A DNA stretch of 64,000 nucleotides from the NCBI GenBank assembly GCA_032622095.1, contig CP136062.1, forward strand, positions 149,974,875 to 150,038,874. The letters run 5' to 3'. Origin of the DNA: Siphonodentalium dalli (lineage: Eukaryota > Mollusca > Scaphopoda > Gadilida > Siphonodentaliidae). The notes beneath the pieces were generated by a model. The model made no database searches. It worked only from the letters and a program-made list of their open reading frames with translations, and had not been told where the DNA came from. The number at the start of each line of letters is the position of its first letter. The stretch's first letter is position 1. This document shows, piece by piece, positions 13,197 through 24,000 of the stretch. The position numbers and the translations under genes were made by a program.

Positions 13197-13874
13197 CTCC
13201 GAGCTCGAGCTTTATGTCTCTCGACTAATGCGTTATTTCAACAACTCATTTCGGTTACTACAAAACCCGGATATTAAACATTACTTCCGGTAACAAATGA
13301 GATTCAAACAAACATATTGGACGTGGTGACCGGAGTCATTTATGAATGAATTTTTGTGAGATCTTATTGACATTTTCCAATTAAATTGAGCTAATAACCT
13401 ATCATAAGTTCATGCGCGGAATTCATTATAGATAAAAAGGAAATATAAAATTCCTAATCATGACTATGAAGCAGTTGCCAGAGGCAGAACATTGAATAGT
13501 TATAAACTGATCATTCGTTCGTCCTAAGTTGAATGTTATGCTGGATAAACTCGTTAAGGATTCCGACCCTTAGGGGACACACTTCATTTTCTAATATCTC
13601 GGGACTATGGGTGGGGGGACAACAAAGTGTTCGATGAGAAAGGGAAGGAGCACATTCTTTTGGATTATAAGGCTCAAGAGGACGAGATCAGTAAAATGGC
13701 TATGTAAGTCACAGTGTGACCAACGCGGTCTCTGAGTGTGAAAAGGATGTTAGTCAAGTAAGTGAGACCAAGAACATTGTTATCTGTCTGATTCTATTCT
13801 CATTCATGGATTCTGTGAAAGTGTTGATACATTAGCTGAACTTGAAGATCATTCACAGTCTGAGATTCATATGT

Positions 13875-14056
13875 GCCACTGTCGGTATATACACAAACAG
13901 ATACATATACACCATATGTGACTGTCAGTATATATATACAAACAGAACATACACCGTATATGACTGTCGGTATATACACAAACAGACCATGCATACATAC
14001 CGTATGTGACTGTCACTATATACACAAACAGAACATACATATACACCGTATGTGAC
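13875..14056 (+). repeat. About 45-bp imperfect tandem repeat, four units
   Basis: Units contain GACTGTCGGTATATACACAAACAGA followed by a variable CATACA stretch and CCGTATGTGAC; unit starts lie near 13875, 13919, 13960 and 14008. AT-rich and imperfect. Confidence 0.8.
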
Positions 14057-14232
14057 TGCAGAGGTCTCGAAACACAGCTAATAGACATACATAATTCCCA
14101 GTGAGACAATAACAAACTGGATAAACTAAACGAACAGTTGGAGCTAGTAAATACCAACTTTTTGTAAAGTCAACCAAGCTGATTCATCGTCAAAATCAAG
14201 TGCTGTTTCGAAGGAGTTGGGTGAATTCGGAC

Positions 14233-14546
14233 TTGGCTCGCTACATGTGGAATAAAAGGAGTTTCAACAATACAACCTTGGATAGAGTTTGTCAATTTCC
14301 TCTTCCACAAATAAACCATGTTTTGGTGCTGAAGCATTGTTTTAAACAAACTTTATTTTAGTGTGGATCTGAAAGGAATTTTGTAACCATCCTGTAATAG
14401 ATCAGGTTCAAAAGTAGAAATCGAATCTAATGAACGCCAAAAAGACAGATGCTTCTTTAAATAACCCTTGATAGATACACACTTGTGTGACAGAATAAGA
14501 AAGATTCTTTTGATGAGAAAATAAATGAGGAAACGCTGTATAATCA
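14233..14546 (-). pseudogene. DIRS/Ngaro-type reverse transcriptase N-terminal fragment
   Basis: The minus strand reads SHKCVSIKGYLKKHLSFW...LLQDGYKIPFRSTL, matching the pattern before the RT fingers in DIRS/Ngaro elements (a V-x-G-x-L-x-x-H-x-x-F-W motif, then GY-x-(I/L)-PF). After a stop and frame changes come SAPKHGLFVEEEIDKL and GCIVETPFIPHVASQ, matching the next conserved RT block (GC-x-x-E-x-P...P-x-V). The catalytic YxDD part is absent because sequence diverges past 14233. It sits downstream of the gag-like relic; the piggyBac-like MITE at 14555-14946 interrupts the element. No tyrosine recombinase domain is found in the window. Confidence 0.6.
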
Positions 14547-14581
14547 TCTATTAACCCTTTACCCAGCAGAAGGGCCCTGTG

Positions 14582-14648
14582 CCAATGCATTCTCTTATAT
14601 ATGCGAGTCGACCATAGGTCGCCTCGCATATATAAGAGAATGCATTGG
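14582..14648. repeat. 67-bp hairpin cassette, left member
   Basis: Arms of 26 bp (CCAATGCATTCTCTTATATA and the next six bases) are perfectly complementary, continue after one mismatch with CGACC/GGTCG, and leave a 3-base loop. Outer flank CCCTGTG, inner flank CTTAAC. Similar hairpins lie at 14730, 17024, 17312 and, degraded, at 33921. Confidence 0.9.
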
Positions 14649-14729
14649 CTTAACACATTAAAAATTATAAAATTGTTAAAGAATGTAAGAACAAATTGTA
14701 AAAAGTGTTAAAAAAAGATTTTTTTTAGG

Positions 14730-14796
14730 CCAATGCATTCTCTTATATATGCGAGGCGACCTATGGTCGACTCGCATATATAAGAGACTGCATTGG
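14730..14796. repeat. 67-bp hairpin cassette, right member
   Basis: Same hairpin with one substitution in the right arm (GAGACTGCATTGG). Inner flank TTTTTTAGG, outer flank CACAGGG: the mirror arrangement of the left member. Confidence 0.9.
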
Positions 14797-14950
14797 CACA
14801 GGGCATAACTGTAACTATCACAATGTGGTCAAGGAGCCGGTTCCAATGATATCCATATTTGTATGGTTTTATTGAGACAGACCCAAGATAATTTAGGCTG
14901 TTGAAGCTTGTTTTGGCCGGTTTTGGCCGGTTTGTTGGGTAAAGGGTTAA

Positions 14951-15463
14951 TGTCCCGATGGGTGGCGATGTGCAATCTTTTTGTCGCGAGGTTTGGGCAC
15001 CACTCTATCCAGTGGCCGAAACCAAGACAGGCTCCCCCGCAGCTTGCGCTGTTGATTTCTATTGTACATGTAGGGACCTTTTTGTCCTTGTCCACCGAAT
15101 ATTGATTGTGAACCACGTCGAAAATAATAGTATAAACTGTCCAGTGTATCCAACATTTCATAACTGAAATTAAACTGATCGCGATTTGCCAAATTTGGAA
15201 AAGGAACATCAGCATCGCGGCGCTTCCGCTTCAAACTGCGCTTGGACTCTTCCTGTGTGTCCGAAACTTCGTCACGAAACGACGACAACCGTTTGTCCAT
15301 GTACATGTAAGTTGCATGCATCATACACTGCTTCATCACTTTGACACCTTGGTGAAGCTTGTCTGCGCACTTCGGGTGAATTATTTCTGTAGTTCACATG
15401 TGACTGGTGAACGCTCGCTGGTGACTGGCTACGAACACTTCTTTGTGGATTACATTGTGACAT
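14951..15463 (-). pseudogene. DIRS/Ngaro-type gag-like ORF relic with zinc knuckle
   Basis: The minus strand from 15463 reads MSQCNPQRSV..., a Ser/Pro/Arg-rich stretch with RRQASPR, then shifts frame to VMKQCMMHATYMYMDKR... with a basic KRKRR cluster and a PFPNLANRDQFNF...MLDTLDSL segment. It shifts again to SCGGACLGFGHWIEWCPN, close to a CCHC zinc knuckle (C-x3-C-x4-H-x4-C where x2 is usual first). This order resembles the ORF upstream of the reverse transcriptase in tyrosine-recombinase retroelements of marine invertebrates. At least two frameshifts make it dead. The following RT fragment at 14233-14546 in the same orientation supports the call, with a MITE inserted between them. Family assignment is from memory. 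Confidence 0.5.
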
Positions 15464-15710
15464 TTTAAGGGACAAATCGAGAAGAATGATAATAGTCTCT
15501 ACGATCTTTGCCAAAGCAAAACGGACAGATGATTGAACTTGGAAAGCACGGGGTGAGTGAACTACTAGTGAACGCCAGCTGACCTACATATCAATAACAC
15601 CGGAGACCCTTAACCTGCCAAATCTTTTTCACAGTTGAACTTAAATAAATACATAAATGTAGAGGGTGTGATATCAAACACAAATACAGTGACGGAAGAC
15701 CACTTGACAG

Positions 15711-15926
15711 GCCGCCATCCCAGTTCAGCAGTCAAAATCCCTGTGTCCACTCGCTGTATATGGTTATAGTCCGTCGAAAACTAGTTCTTTGCAAAATCTA
15801 CATCCGACTATCTTCGTTATAAATGAGTAAAATTGCGCTCGGGAGAATATGTTGTACTGTATCTGATGAACTATACTACCTGACTACTGCATGGGATTTT
15901 GAACTTCTGAACTGGGATGGCGGTCG
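15711..15926. mobile_element. Small foldback MITE, about 215 bp
   Basis: Left end GCCGCCATCCCAGTTCAG...TCAAAATCCC reappears inverted as GGGATTTTGAAC...CTGAACTGGGATGGCGG, giving about 30-bp arms. A short piece (CGCTGTATATGGTTATA) is repeated outside at 15947 in diverged form, as is CTATCTTCGTTATAAA (15808 and 16003). Target duplication is not clear. Confidence 0.6.
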
Positions 15927-17023
15927 GTTAAAGTATGTCCCCTCGCTCGCTGTATTGGTATATAACCCATCGATTACATATCAATTGCACACACACAGCC
16001 AACTATCTTCGTTATAAACGAGTTAAACTGAATTCTGGAAATATGGTGATCAGCATGTTAGTATGTATACTGCTGATCGGCATGTTAGGTACCCGTGTTA
16101 TTGTTTTGAAGTGCACACGGATATTGCTTGACCATCGATTGACCAGGTATGCGTATAGTGGTCACCATTTGATTTCTATGTTGGTGATTGGTGACAAAAC
16201 TCCCGAGTTATGTTTTTTTTATGTTATGTTCTTCCTCCGCTAGTTTTGTTCCGAAGATAAAATATTTGAAGTTTTGAAAAATATTGTATCAATGCTTATT
16301 CGATTCCGTGGCGGCAGTTATTGTGTACCCTAGAGTTATGATACCTCTACTTGAGGCCAATTTGAGGTCATGATTGCCCGTGGCACAATATTAAATAATT
16401 AACACAGTTGTAGATAATGTGGAACAAATGATTGAATGCGCATGCGTTTGGGATTCATAATGATGTAGTTATGGTGTTCGGGTATCGTAGTCCATGACAT
16501 GTATAATACACCCAGATCCCAGTATTTTTATCACGTCTGAATATCATTACATTCATACAATGGTGTAATTTTCTCGCAACGCGAAGATTCGACAAATGTC
16601 CATGTTCTTTATAATCGAGAGTTTAGTCTCGTCGAAGAGTGCATCTTTTAACCGGGAAGGTTCAACAGTTCATTTGGCATTGCATAGCTACCAGTTTGGA
16701 TGTCATCCCAAATGCAATCTTTATTTAGGTATTTGTTTAATGGAGCCACTTTGTACATTATGATTAAGATTCGTGATAAATTCATGGGAACTAAAATATC
16801 GTCTAGCTTTTCATAACGTACAGGTTTCTATCGATGATTGTTAACTTCAAACGACAATCACTGTTAGCTACATACAACCACTTGCTTATCTTTGACGTAC
16901 TTTTTGGTGTACGGATAACGGAAATCCATCTGTATCGATATGCAATGAACCGCTAAGACCAGATACCATATGTGACACGCCATGTCAAATCCAGTCGTAA
17001 GTCGGGATTTTTTTTACCCTGTG

Positions 17024-17090
17024 CCAATGCATTCTCCTATATATGCGAGTCGACCATAGGTCGCCTCGCATATATAAGAGAATGCATTGG
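17024..17090. repeat. 67-bp hairpin cassette in mariner-like MITE, left
   Basis: CCAATGCATTCTCCTATATA... with one C for T in the left arm. Outer flank CCCTGTG, inner flank CCTAAC. Confidence 0.9.
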
Positions 17091-17311
17091 CCTAACAATT
17101 TTTTACAATTTTAATAATTTTTTCTTGTATTCTTTAACAATTTTATAATTTCACCCATACAGAGCCCCAGACAAACATGAGCAGACGACACTCTTCTATA
17201 TGTTTTCTATATATGTGTGGGGCTCCCTGCAGGGTAATGGATGTTTTTTATTTTATGTCCTAAAAATTGTAAGAAACATTTATTTAAAAAAAATGATAAA
17301 AAATTGTTAGG

Positions 17312-17378
17312 CCAATGCATTCTCTTATATATGCGAGGCGACCTATGGTCGACTCGCATATATAAGAGAATGCATTGG
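17312..17378. repeat. 67-bp hairpin cassette in mariner-like MITE, right
   Basis: Same hairpin inverted relative to 17024. Inner flank GTTAGG, outer flank CACAGGG. Confidence 0.9.
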
Positions 17379-17504
17379 CACAGGGTTAAAACAAATCCCG
17401 ACTTACGACTGGATTTGATATGGCGGGTCACATATAGTACAGTAACACCGAGGTATTACATGATGTTGTGTTACACGAGAACACGGTACTGGTACTGTAT
17501 ACCA

Positions 17505-17748
17505 CTTGTGTGAATACTGACAGGCTACGTTAGTTTTGTATGAATACTGACAGGCTACGTTAGTTCTGTGTGAATACTGACAGGCTACGTTAGTTCTGTG
17601 TGAATACTGACAGGCTACGTTAGTTTTGTGTGAATACTGACAGGCTACGTTAGTTTTGTGTGAATACTGACAGGCTACGTTAGTTTTGTGTGAATACTGA
17701 CAGGCTACATTAGTTCTGTGTGAATACGGACAGGCTACGTTAGTTTTG
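17505..17748 (+). repeat. 30-bp tandem repeat, about eight units
   Basis: Unit contains CAGGCTACGTTAGTT and TGTGTGAATACTGA; the spacing is exactly 30 bp, with only scattered substitutions (TTT/TCT, ACGT/ACAT, CTGA/CGGA). It lies just right of the mariner-like MITE. Confidence 0.97.
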
Positions 17749-17900
17749 TTTTTTAAACGACGCTGCTTTGTACTTTACATCTCCTCCAATTAGGAGCACA
17801 CTAGTTTACCACAGAGCATCATTTATCACATAACATTTCATTGTCAGGCAATACAACAATGGCCACTTTGGGTGTCATTTTTCCCCACCAAAGATACTAA

Positions 17901-18323
17901 AGGTACTAAATCCGATTCGATGGTCCCATATAATCAGATTCCAACAACAACAATATTTTTCAGAAATGCCGCTTCAGTTATCAGAATTGATTAATTGCCC
18001 AAAAATAATGCTAACCACCGTCAAGTATAGTATAAAATTGCCCGAAACAAGTTATTTATCAAAATTTGGCCTTATTATCAATACAAAGCCTCTTGATTTT
18101 AAAGTTATCCATCTTCATCCGCAATTTGGTCCGAGACCGTCGGCTCGTCGATTGTTTACTGGGCCACTAATAATTCTCGATGGTGAAAAATAATTAATTT
18201 CAAAAATCGATATCTAATAACTCTAAACTTTGATAGGTGGGTTCCTCGAGTCGAATCAAATATTTTTTACCTCCGAATCCAAATAAATAGTAATTGAGGG
18301 TCGCTTAATCGGATTATGCATCT
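17901..18323. mobile_element. TTAA-type MITE, copy b
   Basis: Ends AGGTACTAAATCCG and CGGATTATGCATCT are decayed versions of copy a's ends; the right side is followed by TTAA (18324-18327) and the left by CTAA. The interior shares phrases with copies c and d (TTATCAGAAT, AATGCTAACCAC, GTTATCCATCTTCATC, TTTGGTCCGAGACCG). An open frame of 75 codons at 17966-18193 is similar to one in copy d. Confidence 0.75.
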
Positions 18324-18506
18324 TTAACGTGTTCGATATACCGTTCTAGAAGTAAGAATGTATAGTGGATAGAAGCACACATCACTGACACTGCGTCAAA
18401 ACGAACGTTAAATTTATCACAAATCCCTTGAGATATTTATGTATATTTAATAACTTTATACGCCAGTTCTTCGACAAAAAGTCGTATAAAGCGCGGTCGT
18501 TATTAA

Positions 18507-18812
18507 AGGTACTCAATCCGGTCAGACGCTCCTATGTTACTATTTCTTTGGCTTCAGGGGTAAAACATATTTGATTCGAGTCGAGTAACCCACCTATCTG
18601 GGACAATATTGCGGATGAAGATGGATAACTACCATATTTTGTTGAACAAAATGTTGATAAATAACAAGTTTTGGGAAATCTGATAACATAGTTGACAGTG
18701 GTTAGCATTATGTTATTGCAATAAATCGATTCTGATAACTAAAGCGTATTTTGAAGAAATGTTGTTGTTGTATCTTGATGGAATGGGGACCGTCTGAACG
18801 GATTGAGTACCT
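18507..18812. mobile_element. TTAA-type MITE, copy c
   Basis: Perfect TTAA flanks (18503-18506, 18813-18816) and ends AGGTACTCAATCCG/CGGATTGAGTACCT identical to copy a. The interior is related to copies b and d but in the opposite orientation. Confidence 0.88.
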
Positions 18813-19768
18813 TTAAAAATTATATAATATATTTCGTCGTATGAGTTTGGAAAGATCGTATCCCGCCATGTTTTGTCAAGTTAACTTCCGAAACGTCGTA
18901 TGGGACGGGACTGGTACATTAAAGCGTGGGCAATACGTTTTAAATCATCCAGTTAGTTGTACCGTCTCCAAAAAAGCAAAAGTATGAAATTTCCTTTTAT
19001 ACTCAACAGAATATATGCAAAAAATGAATGAATTTGAGCCATGTGGATTAGTGCAAAATACACTCATGTGCTCTATGAATTACGACGCAAACAATGTCGT
19101 AATTATAACGAAAATGAGTTTATGACTCGAGTCCGGCGTCTATCTTGGCATATTCCCGGCAGAGCTTGGACCATCGAGCGTCTACCCCCATTTGCCGCTT
19201 CCGTTATTACAGACGATTCCTCCCTTCCGGGCGTTGACCTCAACATCCCCAAATGCCACGTACATACATTGTAAGGTCGTAGATACATTGTGGTCGTCTT
19301 GTGAGATTGTGGCTTTTATATAGCTTCCGGCTCGAAAATAATGTTATCACGAACGGCCATCAACGTTGCTTCCTTTAATGTAATTGATGTGTGTAATTAT
19401 TTAATCGAGCAATCGTCTAAATATAATGGTGTATGTCTGAACCAGATACAATCTATTATCCTATAGCTCATATAACTTTGCCGTACATAGACTCATTAGA
19501 CTATATATCACAATACCGATAGCCCGAGTTATCGGTCTCATGGCAACCAACTAACACGATTGGCTTCCAAAACAACACAAATGTCAAATGTTCACTCCTG
19601 CGGATATAAAACGTTTCCGAACTGAAAGATGTCGATTTGTAGAATTTTGTACGTTTTCTATAACAGGAACATACAATGGGCACATATCGACTTTCACAAG
19701 AGGACATTTTAATAGGTTTAGATTTTGTTGTAAGCAAAGCATAAGTTCCAATGATCGATCGTCTCTGA

Positions 19769-19793
19769 CCCCCCCCCCCCCCCCCCCCCCCCC
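19769..19793 (+). repeat. 25-base C homopolymer
   Basis: Twenty-five consecutive C. Length calls in such runs are unreliable. Open frames through it (Pro or Gly runs) are artefacts. Confidence 0.95.
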
Positions 19794-20283
19794 GCACAAG
19801 TGATAGATAATAAATAGATAGAACGACATAAGTGTATTTGTATTCTAATGCACTTAGGCCAATATACCCCCGGAAACACCACATATTTGCGGGGGGTTAT
19901 TCATTCAATAACCTGTCGCAATGTATAGTCCGGTTCATCGCTTCAATGTTAGATATTCCTACGCGCCAATATTGCCGTTAGCTGAATTCCTAATCTCGAC
20001 CCAAACTCCATACAGCGCCCTCTACGTTACACTGCGAAATAGCACTGCCATAAGGACATTTTTTGGTAACAATTTCTTACGTGTTTTTAATTCTTATGTT
20101 TTAGGGTTACAATTGTCTATGTCTGGTCCAGTTCATATTGTTCTTATAAATACCGAAAGAATACCAAAAGAATTACCACTATTGCAAACATTTGGCGGTC
20201 AAAATAAGATAATAGGTGAATAAATATAGTTCCGACGATTTACTGCGCCAAAAATAGACTTCCTAAACTTGTGTTTTTGTAAA

Positions 20284-20748
20284 ATGGCGACATTCATGAA
20301 TTTTAAATCTGCGTTAAACATTTCTAAAGATTTAATCGGAGTTAAGCATGATTTGAAAGAGAAGCAGATCGAAGCACTTCGATTAATATACGAAGAACAA
20401 CGAGACGTCATCGTTAATCTGCCGGTTGGTTACGGGAAAAGTTTAATTTATTTGTTGTTGCCAAATTTGCTGAAGAGTGAAGGCGAAGCTAGTGAAACTA
20501 CGAAAGTTAAACAGAATTCGAATTCCACAGTTTTAATTATAAGTCCTCTTAATATCATACACGAGGACCAACTTTCCAAGATAGAGAAACTTAACTTGAG
20601 AGGATGTAAGCTTAACATTGACTGCAAAGTGACCACCAGCAGAGATGAATGTGTCAATATACATGAACTCATACAGGGGAAGATTGTGTTTGACATAATT
20701 TTTGAGAGACATAAAGCTCGAGCTCGGAGACCAACCACCCACCCATAA
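20284..20748 (+). pseudogene. RecQ-like DNA helicase, N-terminal fragment truncated at palindrome junction
   Basis: RecQ-family helicases are ATP-driven 3'-5' DNA unwinders. From the ATG at 20284 (another in-frame ATG lies at 20269), residues 25-32 KEKQIEAL fit the Q motif, 47-56 PVGYGKSLIY is motif I (Walker A, with VGYGKS for the usual TGxGKS), and 83-96 contains SPLNIIHEDQ, matching motif Ia. The frame reaches DIIF at residue 140, where motif II (DExH) would be expected soon after, but there it meets the right arm at 20704 and continues 15 unrelated residues to a stop at 20748. Motifs II-VI are missing, so no helicase activity is expected. An alternative splice past the junction cannot be excluded. 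Confidence 0.72.
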
Positions 20749-21075
20749 CAAACCGATTGTATACAAACACCGCTAATAATGTAAACATCCGGGCGGGCAT
20801 GCGCAACGGCGCAAGATCGTAATTTCAGAATAACAGTATACAGTAATGACCAGAATAGCTAACAAAGACATCTATCTCTCAGATAACATGACTAAAGTTT
20901 TATAAATCTGTGTTTCCTTACAGTTATATACCTATAATGGGTCACAATAATATATCATTATTTTCCAGACATCTCATAAGGTGTTTAGTTATTTATATAC
21001 AAAAATAAGCTGTAAATAGTTGACAAATGAGAGAATAAATTCCATAATGGCAATGCTCCTCAAATACTATACTAT
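20730..21075 (-). other. Terminal module of giant element (right arm mirror)
   Basis: Mirror of 12851-13196. Downstream in plus orientation of the truncated helicase frame; the frame runs 45 bases into the arm and stops at 20748. Confidence 0.65.
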
Positions 21076-24000
21076 AGACACTGTTGTTGTTGTTTGTGGA
21101 TAGGTATGCATCTATGCAAATAGTTTGCATAAAGTTTGGGCTCCGCAGTGGGTTTTAAGGGTATGGAGACTGCCCAACACCCACAGCACCCATGATAAAA
21201 CCATACAGCACCCGTGCCTATGAAAACATATTTCTGAGTCAGCCATCTCTCAGACTATACCCATTCTGTAAATGATTCCACATTTCACTCTAGAATATAT
21301 AGAGCCAATGGGAAAAAAATATTTGGGCACCTGAATGGGATTTTGAGCTCTATTCAGGGGGGATATTTGGTTTTTTTAATGGTTAAATTGGTATATTTAA
21401 CTGGAATTGGGACCTGTAAAGGTATATACTTCTAGGTCTCCTAGTGATTTTGGAAATATATGCATCAGTATAAGAAGATTTGCAAAAGTTTGGGCTCCTT
21501 AGTGGGTTTTAAGGGTATGGAGACAGCCCAACACCCACAGCACCCATGACAATTCAAGTTAAATTGGTATATTTAAATTGAATTGGGCCATATGACCAAT
21601 TATATGTATCTACTTCCAACACTTTTGTTGTTTGTGGATAGGTATGCATCTATGCAAATGGTTTGCACAAAGTTTGGGCTCTTCAGTGGGTTTTAAGGGC
21701 ATTGAGACAGCCCAACACCCACAGCACCCATGATAAAACCATACAGCACCCGTGCCTATGAAAACATATTTCTGAGTCAGCCATCTCTCAGACTATACCC
21801 ATTCTGTAAATGATTCCACATTTCACTCTAGAATATATAGAGGCAATGGGGAAAAAATATTTGGGCACCTGAATGGGATTTTGGGCTCTATTCAGGTGGG
21901 ATATTTGGTTTTTTTTAATGGTTAAATTGGTATATTTAACTGGAATTGGGTCATGTAAAGGTATATACTTCTAGGTCTCCTAGTGTTTTTGGAAATATCT
22001 GCATCAGTATAAGAAGATTTGCAAAAGTTTGGGCTCCTTAGTGGGTTTTAAGGGTATGGAGACAGCCCAACACCCACAGCACCCATGACAATTCAAGTTA
22101 AATTGGTATATTTAACTTGAATTGGGCCATATGACCCATTATATGTATCTACTTCCAACACTTTTGTTGTTTGTGGATAGGTATGCATCTATGCAAATGG
22201 ATTGCACAAAGTTTGGGCTCCTCAGTGGGTTTTAAGGGTATTGAGACAGCCCAACACCCACAGCACCCATGATAAAACCATACAGCACCCGTGCCTATGA
22301 AAACATATTTCTGAGTCAGCCATCTCTCAGACTATACCCATTCTGTAAATGATTCCACATTTCACTCTAGAATATATAGAGGCAATGGGAAAAAAATATT
22401 TGGGCACCTGAATGGGATTTTGGGCTCTATTCATGGGGGATATTTGTTTTTTTTAATGGTTAAATTGGTATATTTAACTGGAATTGGGTCCTGTAAAGGT
22501 ATATACTTCTAGGTCTCCTAGTATTTTTGGAAATACCTGCATCAGTATAAGAAGATTTGCAAAAGTTTGGGCTCCTTAGTGGGTTTTAAGGGTATGGAGA
22601 CAGCCCAACACCCACAGCACCCATGACAATTCAAGTTAAATTGGTATATTTAACTTGAATTGGGCCATATGACCCATTATATGTATCTACTTCCAACACT
22701 TTTGTTGTTTGTGGATAGGTATGCATCTATGCAAATAGTTTGCACAAAGTTTGGGCTCCTCGGTGGGTTTTAAGGGTATGGAGACTGCCCAACACCCACA
22801 GCACCCATGATAAAACCATACAGCACCCGTGCCTATGAAAACATTTCTGAGTCAGCCATCTCTCAGACTATACCCATTCTGAAAAGGATTCCACAGTTCA
22901 CTTTAGAATATATAGAGGCAATGGGAAAAAATATTTGGGCACCTGAATGGGATTTTGGGCTCTATTCAGGGGGGATATTTGGTTTTTTTAATGGTTAAAT
23001 TGGTATATTTAACTGGAATTGGGACCTGTAAAGGTATATACTTCTAGGTCTCCTAGTGATTTTGGAAATATCTGCATCAGTATAAGAAGATTTGCAAAAG
23101 ATTGGGCTCCTTAGTGGGTTTTAAGGGTATGGAGACAGCCCAACACCCACAGCACCCATGACAATTCAAGTTAAATTGGTATATTTAACTTGAATTGGGC
23201 CATATGACCCATTATATGTATCTACTTCCAACACTTTTGTTGTTTGTGGATAGGTATGCATCTATGCAAATGGATTGCACAAAGTTTGGGCTCCTCAGTG
23301 GGTTTTAAGGGTATTGAGACAGCCCAACACCCACAGCACCCATGATAAAACCATACAGCAACCGTGCCTATGAAAACATATTTCTGAGTCAGCCATCTCT
23401 CAGACTATACCCATTCTGTAAATGATTCCACATTTCACTCTAGAATATATAGAGGCAATGGGAAAAAAATATTTGGGCACCTGAATGGGATTTTGGGCTC
23501 TATTCATGGGGGATATTTGTTTTTTTTAATGGTTAAATTGGTATATTTAACTGGAATTGGGTCCTGTAAAGGTATATACTTCTAGGTCTCCTAGTGTTTT
23601 TGGAAATATCTGCATCAGTATAAGAAGATTTGCAAAAGTTTGGGCTCCTTAGTGGGTTTTAAGGGTATGGAGACAGCCCAACACCCACAGCACCCATGAC
23701 AATTCAAGTTAAATTGGTATATTTAACTTGAATTGGGCCATATGACCCATTATATATATCTACTTCCAACACTTTTGTTGTTTGTGGATAGGTATGCATC
23801 TATGCAAATGGTTTGCATAAAGTTTGGGCTCTTCAGTGGGTTTTAAGGGCATTGAGACAGCCCAACACCCACAGCACCCATGATAAAACCATACAGCCCC
23901 TGTGCCTATGAAAACATATTTCTGAGTCAGCCATCTCTCAGACTATACCCATTCTGTAAATGATTCCACATTTCACTCTAGAATATATAGAGGCAATGGG

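Larger units (their letters stand above)
1..13222 (+). repeat. Left arm of 33.9-kb giant inverted repeat
   Basis: This arm is the reverse complement of 20704-33925; a base at x pairs with 33926-x. I checked the outer end (ATTGGCCTAAC at 1 against GTTAGGCCAAT ending at 33925), the inner end (TATGTCTCTC ending at 13222 against GAGAGACATA starting at 20704) and many interior landmarks including every long reading frame, and found no difference. The first mismatch inward is at 13223/20703. Position 1 is the window edge, so the arm could extend further left. Near-identity over 13 kb of non-coding DNA implies a very recent duplication, ongoing gene conversion, or an assembly error. Confidence 0.93.
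14555..14946. mobile_element. piggyBac-like MITE (392 bp) carrying paired hairpins
   Basis: Bounded by TTAA at 14551-14554 and 14947-14950, with inverted ends CCCTTTACCCA/TGGGTAAAGGG. Both TTAA duplication and a CCCTTT start are hallmarks of the piggyBac superfamily. It encodes no protein. Inside are two 67-bp hairpins (14582-14648, 14730-14796) in inverted orientation around an AT-rich centre. It has landed in the DIRS-type relic between its gag-like and RT parts, so it is the younger insertion. Confidence 0.82.
16966..17437. mobile_element. Mariner-like (TA) foldback MITE with paired hairpins, 472 bp
   Basis: Flanked by TA (16964-16965 and 17438-17439), with inverted ends CYATATGTGACMCGCCAT and imperfect arms of about 140 bp that continue through GTCAAATCCAGTCGTAAGTC and the 67-bp hairpin. 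The centre (17110-17285) is AT-rich. TA duplication suggests a Tc1/mariner-type origin, but the ends were chosen from the limit of inverted similarity, so the superfamily is tentative. Its hairpins match those in the piggyBac-like MITE at 14555. Confidence 0.6.
13223..20703. other. Single-copy spacer of the giant palindrome
   Basis: This 7481-bp asymmetric stretch separates the two arms. Its contents are relics: a DIRS/Ngaro-type retroelement (14.2-15.5 kb, minus), a piggyBac-like MITE, a small foldback MITE, a mariner-like MITE with paired hairpins, a 30-bp tandem array, two TTAA-flanked MITEs, a 25-base C run, and the start of a RecQ-like helicase. In 13223-13870, 16020-16960, 18820-19760 and 19800-20280 I recognise nothing. 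A short acidic open stretch near 13610-13705 ends at a good splice-donor match (GTAAGT), but I could not tie it to any family. A unique spacer this long argues against a simple read-level foldback artefact. Confidence 0.85.

Noticed and set aside
15339-15514. Start at the upstream Met near 15514 for the gag-like relic
   Set aside because: The preceding residues are hydrophobic and unlike the rest; the Met at 15463 begins the Ser/Arg-rich part, and the element is frameshifted in any case.
19584-19884. Frames with Pro or Gly runs across the C homopolymer
   Set aside because: They result from translating a 25-base C run.
19921-20223. 100-codon open frame just upstream of the RecQ-like fragment
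   Set aside because: No recognisable motif or hydrophobic pattern suggests a gene; it could be the helicase's 5' region. Length is within chance for this composition.
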